DNA of 64,000 nt, taken from assembly GCF_003438075.1 (NCBI RefSeq), contig NZ_QSTA01000006.1, forward strand, positions 33,057 through 97,056, read 5' to 3'. A model generated the notes under the pieces. The model saw only the letters and a program-made list of their open reading frames with translations, was not told where the DNA came from and made no database searches. This DNA comes from Eubacterium sp. OM08-24 (GTDB lineage Bacteria > Bacillota > Clostridia > Oscillospirales > Acutalibacteraceae). The position numbers were made by a program, and so were the translations under genes. This document shows, one piece after another, positions 41,285 through 50,122 of the stretch (positions are counted from its first letter, which is position 1; every line of letters begins with the position of its first letter).

Positions 41285-44200
41285 TTACTTTGTATACGGA
41301 AGTGTTTCATATCCACTCCACTTTGCTATATGCCTTGTTAATATCATTCTGTCCTTTGCGTTGACAGCACCGTCGTTATTTAAATCTGCAGCGGTCATAT
41401 CAATGTTTTCATAGCCTGACCACTTTGCAAGATGACGAGTAAGCATCATACGGTCTTTTGCATTGATTTCGCCATCGCCGTTAGCATCGCCAAAATCAAT
41501 AATTATAGTCGGATCAATATATTCACATTTTAGTTTGTCATTGTCTTTAGTATTTTGAACATATTGATCAGCTGTTGAACCCTTTGCGCAACAGATAATT
41601 GCATCAAGGTTTTTAGTACACCATTTTTTTGTAACCTCAGAAACAACCGGTATCCAAGGTTCAGTGGTATACCCAATTGCATAATCTTCCAGCTTAACAT
41701 TTGTTCTGTTGATTACAATTCTTTCAGTCCCACTATTGGCAAAAGCAAATGATTTGATTGTCTTTACAGAGTTTGGAACAGTATATTCGCCGCTGCTCTG
41801 TTTTGGACAATAGATTAGCTCTGTTTTGTTTTTATTAAACAGTACTCCGTTTTCGCTTGAATAAAACTTATTATTGGGATCAACATTGATTGATGTCAGC
41901 GATTCACAACCCAAGAAAGCATAATCACCGATTTGTTCAACGGATGCAGGAATTGTAATTTCTGTGAGTGATGTGCAGCCATTAAAAGCAAGGTCGCCGA
42001 TTCTTATCAAGCTATCTGGCAAAGAAATAGTTTTGATATTCTCAGTTGCTCCGCAAAAAACATTAAACAAAGCCCCGTCAGCAATAGTTTTAGTACCTTC
42101 TTTTATGGTAAGATTTTGCGGAGCCGACTCGCCTTTGTTTCTCAGATAGATATGGTCAAGATATACTGAACCGTCGGGCTGAGCATCATACCATTTTGTG
42201 CCGTCAAAGGCACAGCTTGAAATTTTGAGAACAGTATCAGGAATTTGAATATCAGAAAGTTCTGAGCATCCGCCAAATGAGTTATATGCTATTTCTGTAA
42301 CAGTTTTTCCTGCGTGGAAGTTTCTAATCTTGGAGTATCTAAAACTGCTATCGCCATAGTTTGAAATATTCTCACTCGGTGAATAATTTTTAAGTGGGCA
42401 GCAAATAAAAGCACTTTCACCGATTTCAACATTATCGCCTTTAATTTCAAGGTCATTTAGATAGTTACAGTTTTCAAAAGCTTTATAACAAATTTTGGTA
42501 ATATTTTTTGGTATAAAAACATTATTTAATGCAGTCTGAGCAAATGTGCAGTCCTTAATTTCAGTTAATCCAGAACCTAAATTTATACTTTTTAAATTTT
42601 CACATAAACAAAAAGCAGATGCACCAATTGATTTAACATTATCAGGGATGCTAACATTTATTACGGGTGTTAGTTGAAATGTACCCTCTCCGATTGTTTC
42701 AACACTTTTTCCAATTGTTATTGTTTGTACTTTAGAGCTTGCAAAAGCATAGTCATCAACCGATTTAACCTTGTCAGGAATTGTAATTTTTGCTAATCCG
42801 CTTTCATAAAAAGCACTATCACCAATTGCTTCCAAATTATCAGAAAGTGAAATATCTTTTAGAGAAGTACACTTGGCAAATGCCTCGTTACTGATTTTTG
42901 TTACATTGCTCGGCAAAGAAACATTATTAAGAGAAGTACAACCTCTAAATGCACTATATACAATATCTGTTACATTTTTGGAGATATTTACATCTGTAAG
43001 ATTTTTACAAGCGGCAAAAGCTTTATCGGAAATTTGTGTAACAGAATCAGGCATAGTGTATTTACCGCCCTTTGTTTTATTACATAAAACAACTTTAGTC
43101 ATATCTACTGTATATGTAACGCCATCAACTGTCTTGTAATATTTTGATTCATCTGCAAAAACTATGTTAATATTGTCAGATTTACTTTCGGTAATTGCAT
43201 CAATATTACTAACCGATGCAGGTACTGTATGTGATTTAGATTTTCCATTCGGATAAACCACCATAGTATCAACTGCACTATTATATACAACACCTTCTAT
43301 AGATAAATAATTCTTATTGTTTGAAGAAACATTAATTTCGCTTAAATTATAAAGACGCATAAACATTTTAGCGCTAAGGTATTCAACTCCACTACCGATT
43401 GTCAGGGATTGCAATGAACTACAGCCTTCAAATGCGTCCTCGGAAATCGTTTTTACGGAATCAGGAATAGTAATGCTCTTAGCATTAGTATCAAAATGAT
43501 ATCCCAATGAAGTAATACCAATAACCTTTTTTCCTGCTATTTCTTCTGGAATTATGATATCTTCATCTTCAAGCGTACAATTGGTAATATAAATTCCGTC
43601 ATTTTGTGCCACAAAATCAAAACCATAGTCAGGTATAACTTCAGCATAACCTTTTGCGGTTGCTTTTCCCAAGTGCACTATAAATTCGTTTTCTTTACCA
43701 ATCTGCCAGTCACCTATTATTGAAATAGTAGGATTATCATCGTAATAATCACCTGAATTTCTTTGCTCAACCCTTCCACCTTTATATGTAACCTTGTATA
43801 CAAATTTTAATGCACATTCATAATCCCAGCTATCCTCTTTTTCCTTTACAGGGTCAACACTTAGTATTTCAATTGAGGCGTAGGGACTTTCTTTGATATT
43901 ACAATTAAAAGATGTCTCAAAGCCCAAAGCCTTAGCTACGACTTTGTGAGTGCCAATATCCCATTGGTTTTCATAGCTTTGGTCATTTTCAAAATCAAAA
44001 TAATAATAATTATTTTTATATTCAAAGCCGCCGCTTGTTATTTCAGCTGATGTTCCGTCATCAAATGTGACTGTACCGTTAACATCAAAATAACTATATT
44101 TATACCATTCAACATACTCGTCCTTATCATAATCATATTCTTTGGTATAATATCCACTTGTACATTCGACAATGTCAATGTCATTAATTTCTATACTTTT

Positions 44201-44635
44201 AACAGTAACAGGCGGTTTAACAATATTAACATTAAAGGTTGTTTTAATTCCCTCAAGCTCGGCAGTAACCTGATGAGAACCAAGTCCCCACTGATTATTT
44301 ACGCTTTGAGAATCCGTAAGATCAACATCATTGTCGGATATCCAAGCATAGTCTATATCAACTGTCGAACCGTCTGTTAATGTAGCTGTGCCGACAATTT
44401 TGCTACTATAGTCATAATTGTACCATTTAACATACTCGTCCTTATCATAATCGTAGTCTTCAGTATAATATCCATTTGTAAATTGGATAATTTCTATATC
44501 GTCAATACTAAAGTTCTTGAAATCTGTTTGTGATGCTGCATTAGTTATCGGGATACTGCTCATCAGCAAACACGCCATTAATGCGATTACTGTTACTAAT
44601 TTAAAAATCTTTGTTAGTTTGTGTTTTTGTCTCAT
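41285..44635 (-). CDS. Secreted Ig-like/BspA leucine-rich repeat protein with dockerin
   Basis: The ATG at 44635 follows AGGAGG and gives 1116 residues. After the signal peptide there are two bacterial Ig-like repeats of about 95 residues, each with GYYTxxYDYDKDEYVxWY, then a beta domain, about 650 residues of LRR_5 repeats, and a dockerin (GDANGDGEINAKDRM, ADLNNDGAVNAKDRM). It is probably an adhesin captured by the cohesin anchors. A longer frame that overlaps the transpeptidase gene exists but has no better start. Confidence 0.85.
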   Translation of the reverse strand: MRQKHKLTKIFKLVTVIALMACLLMSSIPITNAASQTDFKNFSIDDIEIIQFTNGYYTEDYDYDKDEYVKWYNYDYSSKIVGTATLTDGSTVDIDYAWISDNDVDLTDSQSVNNQWGLGSHQVTAELEGIKTTFNVNIVKPPVTVKSIEINDIDIVECTSGYYTKEYDYDKDEYVEWYKYSYFDVNGTVTFDDGTSAEITSGGFEYKNNYYYFDFENDQSYENQWDIGTHKVVAKALGFETSFNCNIKESPYASIEILSVDPVKEKEDSWDYECALKFVYKVTYKGGRVEQRNSGDYYDDNPTISIIGDWQIGKENEFIVHLGKATAKGYAEVIPDYGFDFVAQNDGIYITNCTLEDEDIIIPEEIAGKKVIGITSLGYHFDTNAKSITIPDSVKTISEDAFEGCSSLQSLTIGSGVEYLSAKMFMRLYNLSEINVSSNNKNYLSIEGVVYNSAVDTMVVYPNGKSKSHTVPASVSNIDAITESKSDNINIVFADESKYYKTVDGVTYTVDMTKVVLCNKTKGGKYTMPDSVTQISDKAFAACKNLTDVNISKNVTDIVYSAFRGCTSLNNVSLPSNVTKISNEAFAKCTSLKDISLSDNLEAIGDSAFYESGLAKITIPDKVKSVDDYAFASSKVQTITIGKSVETIGEGTFQLTPVINVSIPDNVKSIGASAFCLCENLKSINLGSGLTEIKDCTFAQTALNNVFIPKNITKICYKAFENCNYLNDLEIKGDNVEIGESAFICCPLKNYSPSENISNYGDSSFRYSKIRNFHAGKTVTEIAYNSFGGCSELSDIQIPDTVLKISSCAFDGTKWYDAQPDGSVYLDHIYLRNKGESAPQNLTIKEGTKTIADGALFNVFCGATENIKTISLPDSLIRIGDLAFNGCTSLTEITIPASVEQIGDYAFLGCESLTSINVDPNNKFYSSENGVLFNKNKTELIYCPKQSSGEYTVPNSVKTIKSFAFANSGTERIVINRTNVKLEDYAIGYTTEPWIPVVSEVTKKWCTKNLDAIICCAKGSTADQYVQNTKDNDKLKCEYIDPTIIIDFGDANGDGEINAKDRMMLTRHLAKWSGYENIDMTAADLNNDGAVNAKDRMILTRHIAKWSGYETLPYTK

Positions 44636-44655
44636 AAAAAAGCCTCCTAAAAACT

Positions 44656-46002
44656 TTATTGATGAATTTTGCATTTTTCTATAATTTCATCTGCAAAATA
44701 ATATCCCATATCAACCCGTTTGCAATTCTCGTTGCATAACAAGCCACTATCCGCACAATAGATTGCCTGTTTTATTTCTCTGCATTTCGGGTATTTTACG
44801 CTTTCATCAAGCTTTAACTCTTGCATAATACTTTTGAAAATCTGTGGTGAATAGTTATCTACTAAGCTTCCTCCGTGCCACACAGCACAACTGTACTGCG
44901 GAACAAATCCAACAAACCAATGACAGTCATTTGCTATTCCCGTACCTGTTTTTCCGCCAACTTCAATATCATCCATTTTTGCTCCTGCACCCGTTCCGCC
45001 ACTCTGCACTACACCTTGAAGCAATTCGTTCATAATAAATGCCGTTGGCTCACTGATAACCTGTTTATATTCATCTTTTGCTGTAAAAATTACTTCTCCG
45101 TTGCTGTCAGTAATTTTATTTATGGATTTTGGTATGTAATATTTTCCTCCGTTTGCAAAAATCTGATAATATCCTGACATTTCAACAGGTGATAATCCCT
45201 TATAAAGATAGCCCATTGCCATATTGCCTATAACATCGGATTCATCTGAATTTATCGCCTTTTCATATTCATACTTTATATCCATATCAAAGTTCTTTCT
45301 TAAAAATTGAATTGAATTTAAAACACCATAATCATCAAGGCACTTAACTGCTACAGTATTTAATGATTCTTTTATCGCCTGATATACAGTTATATTTTTA
45401 TTGTAATAAATTCCTGTTGCATTTTCAGGCCAATCACTTTTCTCTCCATCCTCATTTTCAACTTGTGTATAAGGCGAATCTTCATATACCTTTGACCAAT
45501 ATGCCTTACCGCTTTCTATAGCAGGAGCGTATACGCTTAAAGGCTTTAAAGAAGAATATGGGGAAAATCCGGTTATAGCAAAATTGCTTTCTTCTTTAGA
45601 TTCACTGCTATAAACAGCACATAAACCGCCTTTTAAATTTGTCACTGCACAGCCAAAAGGAATCTCCTTAACATCAGATTTGTTATATGCTGTCTCTATA
45701 GAAGAAAATATTTCTCTATCGAGGAAAGTATCAATTGTATAGCTGTTTTTAAATAATAATTTCTCTGCTTTTTCTTCATCACAACCGTTTATATCAGCTA
45801 TAATATCAATTGCTTCATTAATTACCAATTCGGAATAGGAACTATATTCTGAAGACTTTTCAAGTTTTGCAGAGCTAACTTTCGCAAAAACCTCACCTTT
45901 GTTATCTTTAAGCGTTATCTCTTTTGTCGTACACGAACTAAACATAAACAACGTCAAAAGCAAAACTATCAAAACAGAGAAAAAAACAAGATTCTTTTTC
46001 AT
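44656..46002 (-). CDS. Penicillin-binding transpeptidase-like lipoprotein
   Basis: The 448-residue protein has a lipoprotein-like signal (lipobox FSSC at residues 21-24) and a transpeptidase domain with all three catalytic motifs: SSLK near residue 150, SLN near residue 216 and GGKTGTG near residue 350. No glycosyltransferase domain is present. It should cross-link peptidoglycan or act as a specialised transpeptidase. Having it inside a surface-display operon on a mobile element is unusual, and a role in attaching or accommodating surface proteins is a guess. Its start overlaps the upstream gene by four bases. Confidence 0.8.
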   Translation of the reverse strand: MKKNLVFFSVLIVLLLTLFMFSSCTTKEITLKDNKGEVFAKVSSAKLEKSSEYSSYSELVINEAIDIIADINGCDEEKAEKLLFKNSYTIDTFLDREIFSSIETAYNKSDVKEIPFGCAVTNLKGGLCAVYSSESKEESNFAITGFSPYSSLKPLSVYAPAIESGKAYWSKVYEDSPYTQVENEDGEKSDWPENATGIYYNKNITVYQAIKESLNTVAVKCLDDYGVLNSIQFLRKNFDMDIKYEYEKAINSDESDVIGNMAMGYLYKGLSPVEMSGYYQIFANGGKYYIPKSINKITDSNGEVIFTAKDEYKQVISEPTAFIMNELLQGVVQSGGTGAGAKMDDIEVGGKTGTGIANDCHWFVGFVPQYSCAVWHGGSLVDNYSPQIFKSIMQELKLDESVKYPKCREIKQAIYCADSGLLCNENCKRVDMGYYFADEIIEKCKIHQ

Positions 46003-47687
46003 TTTATATTTCCTCCTAAATTTTCTGCATACAATAAGATATCACCCGGAAGCTGTGTATTTGGTTGGTCTGCAATCTTTTTGCCCAATTCGCTAAGTCT
46101 GTAGTCAAGATTTTTAACCTTGTCTACCGTCTTGAGCAATTCTTTTTGGCAATACTCAAAACTATAACTGTCACCTATTTGTTGATACAGATAACTTCCC
46201 TGAATCAACATATAACAATATTCTTCATATTCTTCGTATGAAAACGGAGCAATTTCAAAAACTTTATTTTTATATTTAATTAAATTTTCAAAGTCACCCT
46301 GAGAATATGCATAACGAGCCTTTGCACTATAAGCTATCTGAACAAATTCATTCTGGGAAATTATCCTATCCGCAATTGTATTTTGAGCGAAAATATCATC
46401 CTCGGCAATTAGCAAATCAACTTTATTCTGCGTGTTGCCCGGGAACATTGAGTCGGCGGCTTGATTAAAGCCAAAATGCGCAAGTCCCAGCGCAACAGCA
46501 AAATACAGTGACAACAGACCAGTGATTACAAAAGAAAATACAAAAACTGCTCCCTTTTTAAGTTCAAGCTGTTTGCCATCGTTATAATCGAGAAACAGCA
46601 AAAGTATAAAGAACATTGAGATAAACTGCAAATCAAAGTCAAACAAACAATGCAAAAAAATTGTAAGCAAAATAATCCTTTTACCCGCCGAGTTGCCCTT
46701 GCGGAAAAACGATTTTATAATTCCCACTACGAATAATAGGCAAGGAATCCAGCCAACATCAAGCAAAAGCTGTAAAAAGTCATTATGAATGAACATAACC
46801 GAATACACACCAGTCTGAATTGACTGCTGAATGTAGTAATAACCCATATATCCCAAGCCAAACGGATGCTTTAAAATAACAGGGAATGCATCTGCATAAT
46901 AAAGCAATCTGCCAACAAAGGTGCTCTCACCAAATGAAATAGTAAAATACCTTGAAAAAATCTCATTGCTTTTAAGCAATGGTAACAGTAAAAGTACTGC
47001 AAGTACAAGAGCCGCAAGAACTGTGCAGAGAATAATTTTGTTTTTTCTGCCCTTTCTAAAAAATATAATTAAAACATTTGAAAAAACAGCTAAAATAAAT
47101 ACTGCACGACTACCGGTAAATAACAGAAGTATAATAAGAAGCAGTACAAAAACTATGTCAATCGGTTTTAGTTTTTCTTTGCTTAATGCAGTAAGCTCGC
47201 CTACAAGCAAAAACAGTGCAAAGGTGTTTGGATACTGTAAGAAGCCTGCCATTCTCTCCGACACAGTAAAATAATCCTTAGTTATAGGAATATACATAAG
47301 CACAAGCGAAAGCACTCCCAATATAAGTGCTATATAAGGTAACAAAGCTATTAGACGTTCCTTTATTCCTTTATCTTGCATTAACAAAAGCATATACAAT
47401 AGCACCGGCAGAAATTTGAGAAAACCGACAAATGCCATTCCGGAATCAATGGCATAGAAACAGGAAATCAAATAGAACAGCGTAATAACCGCAATAGAAA
47501 GACTCGTTATATTTATGTTAACAACCAAATTCCTGTTTCGGGCAATTTTAACAATCAGCAAAACCGAAATTATAGCCGACAAAACACAGCCGACATACTC
47601 GTTGAAACCACCCGATAATACCAACGAAAGCAACAGAACCCACTCCGCCGCATATGTACCTGAAAAGAAATTTTTTATTTTACCCAT
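45999..47687 (-). CDS. O-antigen-ligase-like polytopic membrane protein
   Basis: The 562-residue protein has about ten or more hydrophobic segments over residues 10-400 and a soluble C-terminal part (residues 410-562) with helical, TPR-like character. The arrangement matches the O-antigen ligase/Wzy family, which polymerises or transfers glycans at the outer membrane face. In this Gram-positive setting the substrate would be a wall-linked polysaccharide or a glycoprotein glycan. It is first in the long operon, with AAGGAA before the ATG, and its leader contains the left inverted repeat of the promoter switch. Confidence 0.75.
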   Translation of the reverse strand: MGKIKNFFSGTYAAEWVLLLSLVLSGGFNEYVGCVLSAIISVLLIVKIARNRNLVVNINITSLSIAVITLFYLISCFYAIDSGMAFVGFLKFLPVLLYMLLLMQDKGIKERLIALLPYIALILGVLSLVLMYIPITKDYFTVSERMAGFLQYPNTFALFLLVGELTALSKEKLKPIDIVFVLLLIILLLFTGSRAVFILAVFSNVLIIFFRKGRKNKIILCTVLAALVLAVLLLLPLLKSNEIFSRYFTISFGESTFVGRLLYYADAFPVILKHPFGLGYMGYYYIQQSIQTGVYSVMFIHNDFLQLLLDVGWIPCLLFVVGIIKSFFRKGNSAGKRIILLTIFLHCLFDFDLQFISMFFILLLFLDYNDGKQLELKKGAVFVFSFVITGLLSLYFAVALGLAHFGFNQAADSMFPGNTQNKVDLLIAEDDIFAQNTIADRIISQNEFVQIAYSAKARYAYSQGDFENLIKYKNKVFEIAPFSYEEYEEYCYMLIQGSYLYQQIGDSYSFEYCQKELLKTVDKVKNLDYRLSELGKKIADQPNTQLPGDILLYAENLGGNIK

Positions 47688-47776
47688 AATTTTCCTTTTA
47701 AAAAGTCATTTTTGAAACATATTCTTCGTTATATAATAAATAATATTTAATAAACTACAGAAACTAAAATTTCTTT

Positions 47777-47799
47777 TCGCAAAGTATATCACTTTGCGA
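47777..47799 (+). repeat. Left inverted repeat of the switch
   Basis: The site is TCGCAAAG-TATATCA-CTTTGCGA: 8-bp arms around a 7-bp asymmetric centre, as in tyrosine-recombinase core sites. Its reverse complement is identical to the right repeat over all 23 bases. Confidence 0.9.
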
Positions 47800-47865
47800 T
47801 AAACTTTCTAAAATTAAGATATTGTCAGCTTTTTTTTATTTTTCTGACTACTTTTTTGACTGCGA

Positions 47866-48969
47866 TTATGCTGACAAAAAATTAAGCTTATCCATATTTT
47901 TTCTTTTTAAATCCATAGACGAATGAACATATCGGTCCAATGTGATTTTTATGCTTGAATGACCTAAAATTTCGCTGAGACTTTTAATTTCAAAGCCGTT
48001 TTCTATGCACCGAGTTGCAAATGTGTGCCTCAGTATATGAAATTTAACACTCCTTATCCCACATTTTTTCAGAACCTTTTTAAAATAATACTGCATACTT
48101 CTTGGCTCTATAAAATCGGTTTCCGTACCTGTAAGAACATAAGCATCGGAATTTCTTCTAAAGTTCTTTAAAATATTGATAACAAAATTAGGAATCGGTA
48201 TTTCCCGTATCGAATCCCCGCTTTTCGGCGGCGTTATTATTATCTTTGTTTTGCTTCCGTGTTGCTCCGAATAATTATCCCTTATGCGTAACATTGTTTT
48301 ATTTACACTCAAAACCTTTTCCCCCATATCAATGTCAGACCATTTCAAAGCACACAATTCGCCGATACGAATCCCCGTGTAAATGCATAACAAAATTCCG
48401 AGATTTTTGTCATTAAGATTATTAACAAGGTAATTACAGAGCCTTTCCTGCTCAAACAACGTTAATATTTCAACTTCTGATTTGTGTGCCTTCAGAGAAA
48501 TAATTGATAAATCGCAGTTGTGATAAAAACCCTTTCGTTCAGCGTACTTCAATATACTTTTTATTACGGTCAATATGTCTTTTGCCGTTTTTACAGCGTA
48601 CCCGTCCAAAAGCAGCCTGTTCATATATTGCTGAACTACATCCAGAGAAACAGCCGAAACATCATACTTTCCGAGCAAAGGTAAAATATGTTTGCCGATA
48701 ATCATCTTATAGTGAGCCAAAGTTGACTCCTTAACGCACAGTCTTTTGTTTTCGAGCCATTCCTCGGATAGTTTTGCAAAGTTAGCAGATAAAATATTAC
48801 AACTTGCTTTGTGTGATTTAACTCGTTCCAGATTTTGCTTAACCTCGGTGTAGCTTTTTCCATATAAATAACCATATACAGCCTTGTTGCTCAAATCTCT
48901 ATCTTTGATATATCTACCTTCCCATCTTCCATCCTTTCTTTTAAAAATATTTTCGCCCTTTCTTGGCAT
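47866..48969 (-). CDS. Tyrosine recombinase inside the invertible segment
   Basis: The ATG at 48969 (MPRKGENIFK) gives 367 residues. An arm-type N-terminal domain with KDGRWEGRYI, a SAM-like core-binding domain (about 75-160) and a catalytic domain with TGIRIGELCAL (Arg), HILRHTFATRC (His-X-X-Arg), LGHSSIKITLDRYVH (His and the nucleophile Tyr) are present, so it looks active. It lies wholly between the 23-bp inverted repeats and is the obvious enzyme for inverting them. It is not needed for IME-A movement, which has its own serine recombinase. Confidence 0.9.
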   Translation of the reverse strand: MPRKGENIFKRKDGRWEGRYIKDRDLSNKAVYGYLYGKSYTEVKQNLERVKSHKASCNILSANFAKLSEEWLENKRLCVKESTLAHYKMIIGKHILPLLGKYDVSAVSLDVVQQYMNRLLLDGYAVKTAKDILTVIKSILKYAERKGFYHNCDLSIISLKAHKSEVEILTLFEQERLCNYLVNNLNDKNLGILLCIYTGIRIGELCALKWSDIDMGEKVLSVNKTMLRIRDNYSEQHGSKTKIIITPPKSGDSIREIPIPNFVINILKNFRRNSDAYVLTGTETDFIEPRSMQYYFKKVLKKCGIRSVKFHILRHTFATRCIENGFEIKSLSEILGHSSIKITLDRYVHSSMDLKRKNMDKLNFLSA

Positions 48970-49067
48970 AAAAAACGACTCCCTTCTTGACTGCAATTTT
49001 GACTGATAATAAAATAAAAAGTAACTAAATTTTTTAGAAAATTATTTCAATTTGTCTTTTATTATAA

Positions 49068-49097
49068 ATTTTATGCTTAAACTACTACAAAAATCAA
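49068..49097 (-). promoter_or_regulatory. Probable promoter of the tyrosine recombinase gene
   Basis: On the minus strand TTGATT (49092-49097), an 18-bp spacer and TAAAAT (49068-49073) precede the recombinase gene by about 100 bp. It is divergent from the outward promoter at 49119. Two copies of ATGCTTAAACT (49073-49083 and 49098-49108) flank or overlap it and could be operator sites. Confidence 0.5.
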
Positions 49098-49118
49098 ATG
49101 CTTAAACTCCTTTTTATA

Positions 49119-49147
49119 TTGACTTTTCTAACACTAAGTGCTAAAAT
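49119..49147 (+). promoter_or_regulatory. Outward promoter of the switch
   Basis: TTGACT (49119-49124), a 17-bp spacer and TAAAAT (49142-49147) form a near-consensus promoter inside the invertible segment, 28 bp before the right repeat and pointing outwards. At present it fires into the terminator at 49214; after inversion it would drive the surface-protein operon. Confidence 0.8.
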
Positions 49148-49174
49148 TTAGATGTAGTATTGTAATATTTTTAA

Positions 49175-49197
49175 TCGCAAAGTGATATACTTTGCGA
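49175..49197 (+). repeat. Right inverted repeat of the switch
   Basis: The site TCGCAAAG-TGATATA-CTTTGCGA is the exact reverse complement of the left repeat. The asymmetric centre has opposite direction at the two sites, so recombination inverts rather than deletes the segment. Confidence 0.9.
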
Positions 49198-49213
49198 TAA
49201 ATTTTCTCTAAAG

Positions 49214-49246
49214 CAAGTATCTTCGGGTACTTGTTTTTATTTTTTA
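49214..49246 (+). terminator. UUCG-loop terminator outside the switch
   Basis: CAAGTATC-TTCG-GGTACTTG (one G-U pair) is followed by TTTTTATTTTTT. It lies 17 bp beyond the right repeat and would stop transcription from the outward promoter in the present orientation. The 49247-49515 stretch beyond it is AT-rich and holds the leader of the XRE gene; two TATAAT-like boxes (49369 and 49396) lack a convincing -35. Confidence 0.9.
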
Positions 49247-49515
49247 CAATGTTAATGGCAGTCATATTTCTTATTTGTATAGGTCACTGACTCTGTGCTA
49301 CGCCAAAATTCCATCTACATATGAAAGCAAAAAATCACTTTTACAAAAACATATATTTATCATGTCATTATAATACACAACATAAATTTCTCATGTATAA
49401 TGATAAAATCATAGTTTTCTAGAATGCATTCTTTAGACGATATTATTCTACTATAGACGCTTATAAAAATCAACCATAGCACATATAATATCTACAGTAG
49501 CAACGGAGGATGTAT

Positions 49516-49845
49516 ATGAGCAACAATGATATTTTACTTAAAGATATGGGAAAACGAATTTCCGAGCGCAGAAAAGATATGAAACTTTCACAAGAAGAAT
49601 TAGCTGAATTAGCAGAAGTTTCACCTCAACTTTTATCTACAGCAGAAAGGGGAACAAAAGCACTTCGCCCTGAAAATCTCTTAAAAATCAGCACAGCTCT
49701 CGGAGTAAGTGTCGATTACCTCCTTACTGGCGAAATCATCGACAAGGATTTATCAATTATTTCTAATAAACTGAAAAATGCATCCTCAACTCAGGTAAGG
49801 TCAATAGAAAAAATAATCGACGAATGTATTAATCTCTGTGAATGA
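49516..49845 (+). CDS. XRE-family regulator
   Basis: The ATG at 49516, six bases after GGAGG, gives 109 residues. Residues 5-70 are a Cro/C1-type helix-turn-helix (RISERRKDMKLSQEELAELA, SPQLLSTAERG). The C-terminus is a short helix (SIEKIIDECINL) that may dimerise. It is the only gene between the promoter switch and the IME-A end, so it might control the recombinase, the outward promoter or IME genes. Which target it binds is not visible. Confidence 0.8.
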   Translation: MSNNDILLKDMGKRISERRKDMKLSQEELAELAEVSPQLLSTAERGTKALRPENLLKISTALGVSVDYLLTGEIIDKDLSIISNKLKNASSTQVRSIEKIIDECINLCE

Positions 49846-50058
49846 TAGTCGGTATAGTTTTATATCTATTTATATTATAATATCTATAATCTAATTGTAA
49901 TAAAATAGGCACCTGTAACCAAACGGATAGTAGATTTCCCTTTGGACATAGCTGCTCATTTTTATAATATACCACAATATGCTTTTGATTTACTAAATAT
50001 CAATTTCTGACTATTAAGATAAAAAATTCACTTCGGTTATTACTGTGTAAAAGGTTTC

Positions 50059-50081
50059 GGACTGCAGTTTTAATGCAGTCC
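50059..50081. terminator. Hairpin near the distal IME-A end
   Basis: GGACTGCA/TGCAGTCC form a perfect 8-bp stem with a seven-base loop. It is followed on the plus strand by TTGACTTTATCC, so terminator function is only possible. The stretch 49846-50058 is AT-rich without recognisable features. Confidence 0.5.
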
Positions 50082-50122
50082 TTGACTTTATCCTATTCGA
50101 TTTGTTTCCGATAAGGCGCACT

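Larger units (their letters stand above)
47777..49197. other. Invertible DNA segment (promoter switch)
   Basis: This 1.4-kb segment is bounded by perfect 23-bp inverted repeats (47777-47799 and 49175-49197). It contains a tyrosine recombinase gene and, at its right end, a strong promoter pointing out to the right. Inversion would put that promoter about 140 bp upstream of the O-antigen-ligase-like gene, facing the surface-protein operon. In the present orientation the promoter faces a terminator. This is the structure of an ON/OFF phase-variation switch, shown here in the predicted OFF state. Confidence 0.85.

Noticed and set aside
28160..41480. Repeated near-identical blocks of about 150 bp in the surface cluster
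   Set aside because: These are the conserved dockerin-coding ends of five genes, not mobile repeats or arrays.
47777..47799. Reading the palindromic repeat as a transcription terminator
   Set aside because: There is no T run on either side, and an identical reverse-complement copy flanks the recombinase gene on the other side, which fits a recombination site better.
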